Shown: one piece after another, positions 59,440-64,000 of the stretch | How the letters are laid out: every line of letters starts with the position of its first letter | How positions within the stretch are numbered: position 1 is the stretch's first letter | From: Plantago major | Taxonomy: Eukaryota; Streptophyta; Magnoliopsida; Lamiales; Plantaginaceae | Assembly (NCBI GenBank): GCA_026545765.1 | Contig: CM048840.1 | Coordinates: 31,314,765-31,378,764, forward strand | Direction of reading: 5' to 3' | Length of the DNA: 64,000 nucleotides | The notes under the pieces: model-generated | The model's database searches: none | The model's input: the letters and a program-made list of their open reading frames with translations, nothing else | What the model was told of the DNA's origin: nothing | Position numbers and translations under genes: made by a program

Positions 59440-59815
59440 TCCTTTGGATGGTAGCCTGATGGCACTTCGATGACAGCCTAGTAGCCTAATGACACTTGGA
59501 CGGTAGCCTACCAGCTTACCATCCTTTGGATGGTAACTTGATAGATGGTAGGATGGTAGCTTGATGGCTTGCCAACGTTTGGATGGTAACTTGGCAGATA
59601 ATAGAATGGTAGCCTGATAGCTTACCAACACATGGATGGTAACTTGATAGACAATAGGATGGTAGCTTGATAGCTTACCAGCATTTGGATGGTAACTTGA
59701 TAGATGGTAGGATGGTAGCTTGATAGCTTGCCAACATTTGGATGGTAACTTGATAGATGGTAGGATGGTAGCTTGATAGTTTACCAACATTTGGATGGTA
59801 ACTTCGTAGACAATA
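59440..59815 (+). repeat. Tandem repeat B, exact 53-base unit
   Basis: GGATGGTAACTT occurs at 59528, 59581, 59634, 59687, 59740 and 59793, a constant spacing of 53 bases. More degraded copies occupy 59440-59527. The unit contains GGTAGGATGGTAGCTTGATAG and shares ATGGTAGC words with array A, so the two arrays may have a common origin. Confidence 0.9.
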
Positions 59816-61379
59816 GGATTTTTATTCGTACCACTTCTTGACATTATTTAATTTAGAATTAGAGATAAAAACCCCAAAATTTGAGAGTGGTCTCAAATAT
59901 ACCAACATAGTTCATTCTTCCCCTCCACACAGATCTGCTCACTCATTTTCACACACTAATCGACATTTTCTTCTTCTTCTCACGCCAGCCTGCTTGTTTC
60001 TCCCTTCCGACTAAAAAACCAAGATCTTTCCAAACCCGACTAGTGCTCCGAGAGCCGGAGAGTTTAGCGTGTTTGAAGGTGGTCGGAGTTGGGGTTTTTC
60101 GGCGAAGAGAAAGGAGAGTCAAAATGCCCGGAGAGATTTTGGCGAGTGGTGGTGATTTGCGGTGGAGATGGACTCGACTCCGGTGGGTGAGGGGTAGCTG
60201 GAGCGGACGGAGCAGAGCGGAAGAAGAGGAGTGCGGCGTGGAGAGATTTCGACGGGCTGTGTACGAGGGAAGGTGAGGAGAGGAGATTCCGGTGAGTTGC
60301 GTTTGGTTGGAGGAGTAGGAGACCCAGTGAATGAGCAGGTGACCAATCTGCTCTCTTTTTTTTCTTTTTTTAGTGGAAATAGAGATTTAGCTGAAATTGT
60401 GCTTTCTGTTGTTTGTTCTTTTTCGAGAACTGGCAATTTTGTATGCATATGTTCTGCTTAGATTCGTTACTTGGAGGATGGAATCGTCTTGTTTTTTGCT
60501 ACAGTGAATAGTTTGAGCTGTGTTTGATACTTTTGATAGCATCGTAGTACTTTGCGTCTGAAGACGTAACGACTTGGGGTTTTTCGAAGGATTGCCTAGG
60601 TGATACTCACATTTTGCCGGTCATGGAAATCGTAGTTATAATTAGTAGATTTCTCATCTCCAAGCTCAAAATTGCATAAATGTAGTTTTTGGTTGCATTT
60701 CAAATTTGTTTTGGCGTTGGTAAATTTCTGGACTTTGCCGTTCTTGCTGCATTTTGAACCAGTGATCTTTTTTAGGTGAAATTTATTTTTCTTTGCATAA
60801 CTCGATTTCTTTGTCATGTAGGAGCGCACTTGGTGGGATTTGAACTTGGGTTTGCTTTGCTAGTGGAAGATTGGTGCTATCATTCCGCTTGGATCTTGGA
60901 TAGGACATCGTAGACTTACTTAGTCAAATTGTAAGTTGTCTCGCTTTTCTTGAAGATCGCATAGACCCCTTCGTTGTGTAGGGGTGTTGAGTAGACATAT
61001 GCATATTTCTTTTTGTATGAATCGATGTTCGGTGAAGTTGATTGGATATACAATTTGGTGAAGTTGCACAATGCATTCTTGCAAATGAATATGTGATGGA
61101 CATTTTAGTCTTGCATTTTGTGATATTCATGTTGTGATGTTTTGTTGCCAATGAATACGTTGACGGATTGCGTAGAAGTAGTATGTTGGATACCTTGTTT
61201 GGCTTGGCACACGTGTTGACGTTAGTGTATATTTTGGCCAACGTTGATATATGCATGATGGATTAGTTGGAATGTGCCAAGTTTGTTAGATTGTAATTTT
61301 GGGGTAGTATTAGAGTTGGATTTTCTCGTTGATTTTGAATGAAACTTTCTTTATGTTGGAATTTGAACGTAGGCATACT
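59816..61379 (+). promoter_or_regulatory. Probable promoter and leader of the antisense gene
   Basis: It is less AT-rich than the flanks, with a CT-rich stretch (TTTTCTTCTTCTTCTCACGCC, about 59965-59985) and a GA/GC-rich leader-like block (60040-60340). The real start is probably the ATG at 61380, which follows TTTGAACGTAG|GC, an acceptor-like sequence. A 5' UTR intron is likely but its donor was not fixed. The frames at 60043-60461 are unsupported. Confidence 0.4.
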
Positions 61380-62494
61380 ATGGAAGGGAGTTCAAGTACG
61401 CTTGTTATGCACCCTCAGTCGACTGAGGCGGGTGGTCAAAGTTTTCAGGGAGACCCCCTACTTCCTATGGGCGAACCATCCGGCATCCTGTCAAACAACC
61501 CACGATCAAGTCTTAGCGAGGTTGATATGTCAATGATGAGGGTTGTCTACATGCTTCCTGAGATCCCTATGTGTTGTCTTCCTCTTGAGGCTCAGCGAGT
61601 AGATTGGGATGTCCCAGGGATGGTTTTTCTATATGACATTGCTTTTAAGGTGGGACTCAGACTTCCGCTTCCCCAGTTTGTAATCGATGTTCTTAGCCAT
61701 CTCAAGGTGGCACCTAGTCAGCTGATGCCGAATGCTTGGAAGATTTTACTTGGGATACTAGTATTGGGTGAGCTGACGGGGGTTGAAATGTCGATTGATG
61801 TCTTTTGCCATGCTTACATAGCCAGGGAGGTGCAAGCTGATAAGGGTCGGATCCAGTTTAATCCACGGCACGGTGATGGCTTGATTAACACAGGTACTGC
61901 TTCTGACAAGGCTTGGAAGGAGAGATACTTCCTAGTGAGTAAGGAGCAGCTGTTTGGATCCATTGACTGTGGGGGATTCCCATTGTCTTGGAGACCCTTT
62001 GGTAAGCCTTAAACTTTTTGGTTATGTGTGCTAGGAGTTCTCACTTCCTTGCTTTGTGCTTTGTTGCTTATGAGTTTTAGTATTGCTCCTTGTTATTGTA
62101 GGTACTTATGACAAGGGGAATGCGTCAAGTGAGGTGATAGCTTTGGTCAAAAACATCAGATATAAGCCTGATGATAAAAGGACAAGCGATCGACTTTTGC
62201 ATCCCAGGAATCTGAAGGGGACTAGCCTTTGGCAGACTGCTATTCGACAATATGGGGGTAAGTTGCGCTTGTCTCCGCTTGGCGTTTGGATTACCTACAA
62301 GCTTTGAACCTGATCATGTTGTTCTTTGTGTTGTAGGTAATGGAGACAAGTATGCTAGAAAGGTGTTGAGGTCGATGTCGGGTCGAATGACTAAAGTTGA
62401 TGACTTGTTGGAATGCTTTGCAAAGAAACCAAGGGTTGGTTCTCCGGAGTTTGAAGATGGTCTTGTTGATGTTCCGTCATTTGTCTATCGGTAG
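61380..62494 (+). CDS. Gypsy-type putative transposase domain protein (antisense ORF of Tat-like element)
   Basis: Three exons, 61380-62001, 62102-62257 and 62337-62494, join in phase (TTTG|GTAAGC...TTGTAG|GTACT; GGGG|GTAAGT...TTGTAG|GTAAT) to 311 residues with no internal stop. The core VDWDVPGMVFLYDIAFKVGLRLPLPQFV, then VAPSQLMPNAWKILLGILVL, is the pattern of the transposase (putative) gypsy-type domain. Such genes are known as additional ORFs, often antisense and between pol and the 3' LTR, in plant Tat-lineage Ty3-gypsy elements. Here it runs opposite to pol, and its stop lies 24 bases from the last pol stop. The intact splicing and reading frame contrast with the damaged pol. Its biochemical role is unknown. 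The ATG at 61329 would add 17 residues across the presumed intron acceptor and was not chosen. Confidence 0.75.
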
Positions 62495-62518
62495 TCACCA
62501 GTAGCCCATCGAATTACT

Positions 62519-64000
62519 CTAATGGCTTGCACGGTGCTCGAATGTGGCCGACGGCATTCCGCCAAGTCTTGCCAGGGATGCTACTGTCTGGTTGGCGGGC
62601 TCACCCTTCCATGTTGCAGGCCATTGTACATACACCACAGGAATAATCATTGGCACTGTGGTTTGGATGGCGGCTCCTAGGTTGGCAAGGGCGTCCGTGT
62701 GACTGTTGTCCGTCCTTGGCACATGCGAAACAGAAAACTCCTCGAAGGAGGATTACAATTCCTTGGCTAACTGAAGATAGGCAACCATCTTGGTGTCTCT
62801 GGTTTGGTATGAGCCCTGCAATTGGTTAACTACTAACTGTGAGTCCGACTGTACCTGAATGCTTTTTATGCCCATGTCCCGAGCTAGGTTGAGGCCAGCT
62901 ATAAGCGCCTCATACTCAGACTCGTTGTTGGTTGCTTTGAATCCACATCTGATAGCTCTTTGGATTGTGTCCCCTTCTGGTGAGGTTAGGACTATGCCAA
63001 GTCCACTTCCTTTGACGTTACTAGAACCATCGACTGAGAGCTTCCACTGTAAATTGTTCTTCTCCTGCAAACAAAACAATTTCTTCTCCGCTTGACCTAA
63101 TTCAGTTGGAGTGAAGTCCGTTATGAAGTCTGCAAGTGCTTGAGATTTGATGGCTGTGCGGGGTTGGAAGGAGACGTCGTACTCGCTGAGCTCAACCGCC
63201 CATTTTGAGAGCCTACCAGAGACTTCGGGCTTGTGTAAGATATTGCGTAGTGGAAAGCTGGTGAGGACTATAATGGAGTGGCATTGGAAGTAAGGGCGTA
63301 GCTTCCTTGCTGCGGTGACTAGTGCAAGGGCTTCTCCAGCTGGCTGTATCGAGTTTCTGCGTCTAGTAAGGACTTGCTCACGTAGTAGACTAGGAGTTGG
63401 TTTACATCTTCTTCCCTGACTAGGACGCCGCTTAGTGCTGTGTCGGAGACTGCAAGGTAAATGAACAAAGTCTCTCCAGCCTTGGGCTTTGATAGTACTG
63501 GAGATGTGGTAAGGTAACGCTTGATTTGTTGTAAGGCATCCTCACACTTGTCTGTCCACTGGAAATCTTTGCTCTTCTGTAGAGTGTCAAAGAATGGACG
63601 ACACTTCTCGGAAGATTTGGGTATGAATCTATTGAGGGCTGCTAGCCTCCCAGTCAATTTCTGCACATCTTTAACACACTTGGGGGAAGGGATGTTAGCA
63701 ATAGAATGAATTTGATCAGGGTTAGCCTCAATACCTCTTTGTGTGACTAAGTATCCAAGGAATTTTCCAGAGGAAACTCCAAAGGAGCACTTGGCTGGAT
63801 TCAACTTCATGTTGTACCTGCGGAGAACTAAGAAGGCTTAGCGGAGATGGTCTAGGTGTTGGTCGGCGACCAGTGACTTGACTAGCATGTCGTCAATGTA
63901 CACCTCCATGGTGTCCCCCAGCATGCTGGCGAACATGCGATTGAATAGGCGCTGGTAAGTGGCTCCTGCATTCTTGAGTCCAAAGGGCATGACCTTGTAA
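62519..64000 (-). pseudogene. Ty3-gypsy pol: RT and two RNase H domains, Tat-like, integrase missing
   Basis: Reading leftward from the window edge: RT with VMPFGLKNAGATYQRLFN, the catalytic YIDDMLVKS (near 63900), then a TAA stop at about 63838-63840. After that come MKLNPAKCSFGV, FLGYLVTQRGIEANP, KLTGRLAALNRFIP and the first RNase H (FQWTDKCEDALQQIK, LYLAVSDTALSGVL-type). A frameshift at about 63320 is followed by RKLRPYFQCHSI and GRLSKWAVELSEYDV, then a second RNase HI-type domain (LSVDGSSNVKGSG, NNESEYEALIAGL, QVQSDSQLVVNQLQG, VPRTDNSHTDALANL). Two RNase H domains identify the Tat lineage. The frame ends with a TAG at 62519-62521 without any integrase, so the element is internally deleted or rearranged. 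Its 5' part lies outside the window. Confidence 0.88.

Noticed and set aside
59122-59815. CRISPR-like array
   Set aside because: The repeats are contiguous tandem units with no unique spacers, in a plant nuclear context.
59071-59844. Frames of 91-136 codons with repeated peptide units
   Set aside because: They are translations of tandem repeats A and B on either strand and have no independent coding evidence.

Overview
This is nuclear DNA of a flowering plant, most likely a eudicot. It has GT-AG introns, a class III chitinase, a SAM-domain SNM1-like repair gene, AT-rich intergenic DNA, and plant Ty1-copia (including Sirevirus-like), Ty3-gypsy Tat-like, LINE, Helitron and MITE sequences. The species cannot be named from the sequence. 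Most of the 64 kb is transposon-derived; five host genes can be supported.

Layout. 1-12.65 kb: the 3' part of a decayed Sirevirus-like copia element on the plus strand. It holds gag, protease, integrase, RT-RNase H, a long accessory region with small introns, a polypurine tract and an LTR with the C-rich terminal hairpin. An inverted gag fragment of the same family abuts the LTR end (12.63-13.45 kb), followed by a foldback element (13.53-13.85 kb). 15.3-16.7 kb: a LINE RNase H remnant and a candidate solo LTR. 16.7-30.5 kb: gene-free, with MITEs, TCGAGC-rich repeats and a tiny retro-insertion scar.

30.5-36.4 kb: a two-exon gene for an uncharacterised low-complexity plant protein, then two minus-strand paralogues for small secreted proteins. 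36.47-41.67 kb: a young copia element (minus strand) with two 500-bp LTRs differing at six sites, flanked by ACATA. 42.2-47.0 kb: a foldback element, a second copy of one MITE family, a SINE-like sequence and a non-autonomous Helitron.

47.2-55.2 kb: an intact acidic class III chitinase (minus) and a complete ten-exon gene (minus) for a 692-residue UBZ4-SAM-metallo-beta-lactamase/beta-CASP protein. 55.3-64 kb: simple-sequence regions and then a Tat-like Ty3-gypsy element. It has a tandem-repeat region with exact 53-bp and about 58-bp periods, a three-exon gene on the opposite strand (gypsy-type putative transposase domain) and a minus-strand pol that runs off the window edge and lacks integrase.

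The most unusual signals are: phase-0 introns in the accessory region of the Sirevirus-like element; dense recurrence of CAGAAAG through that element regardless of frame; the spliced antisense gene sitting where integrase should be in the Tat-like element; and the unassigned secreted paralogue pair. No multi-gene host system (gene cluster or operon-like module) was found.
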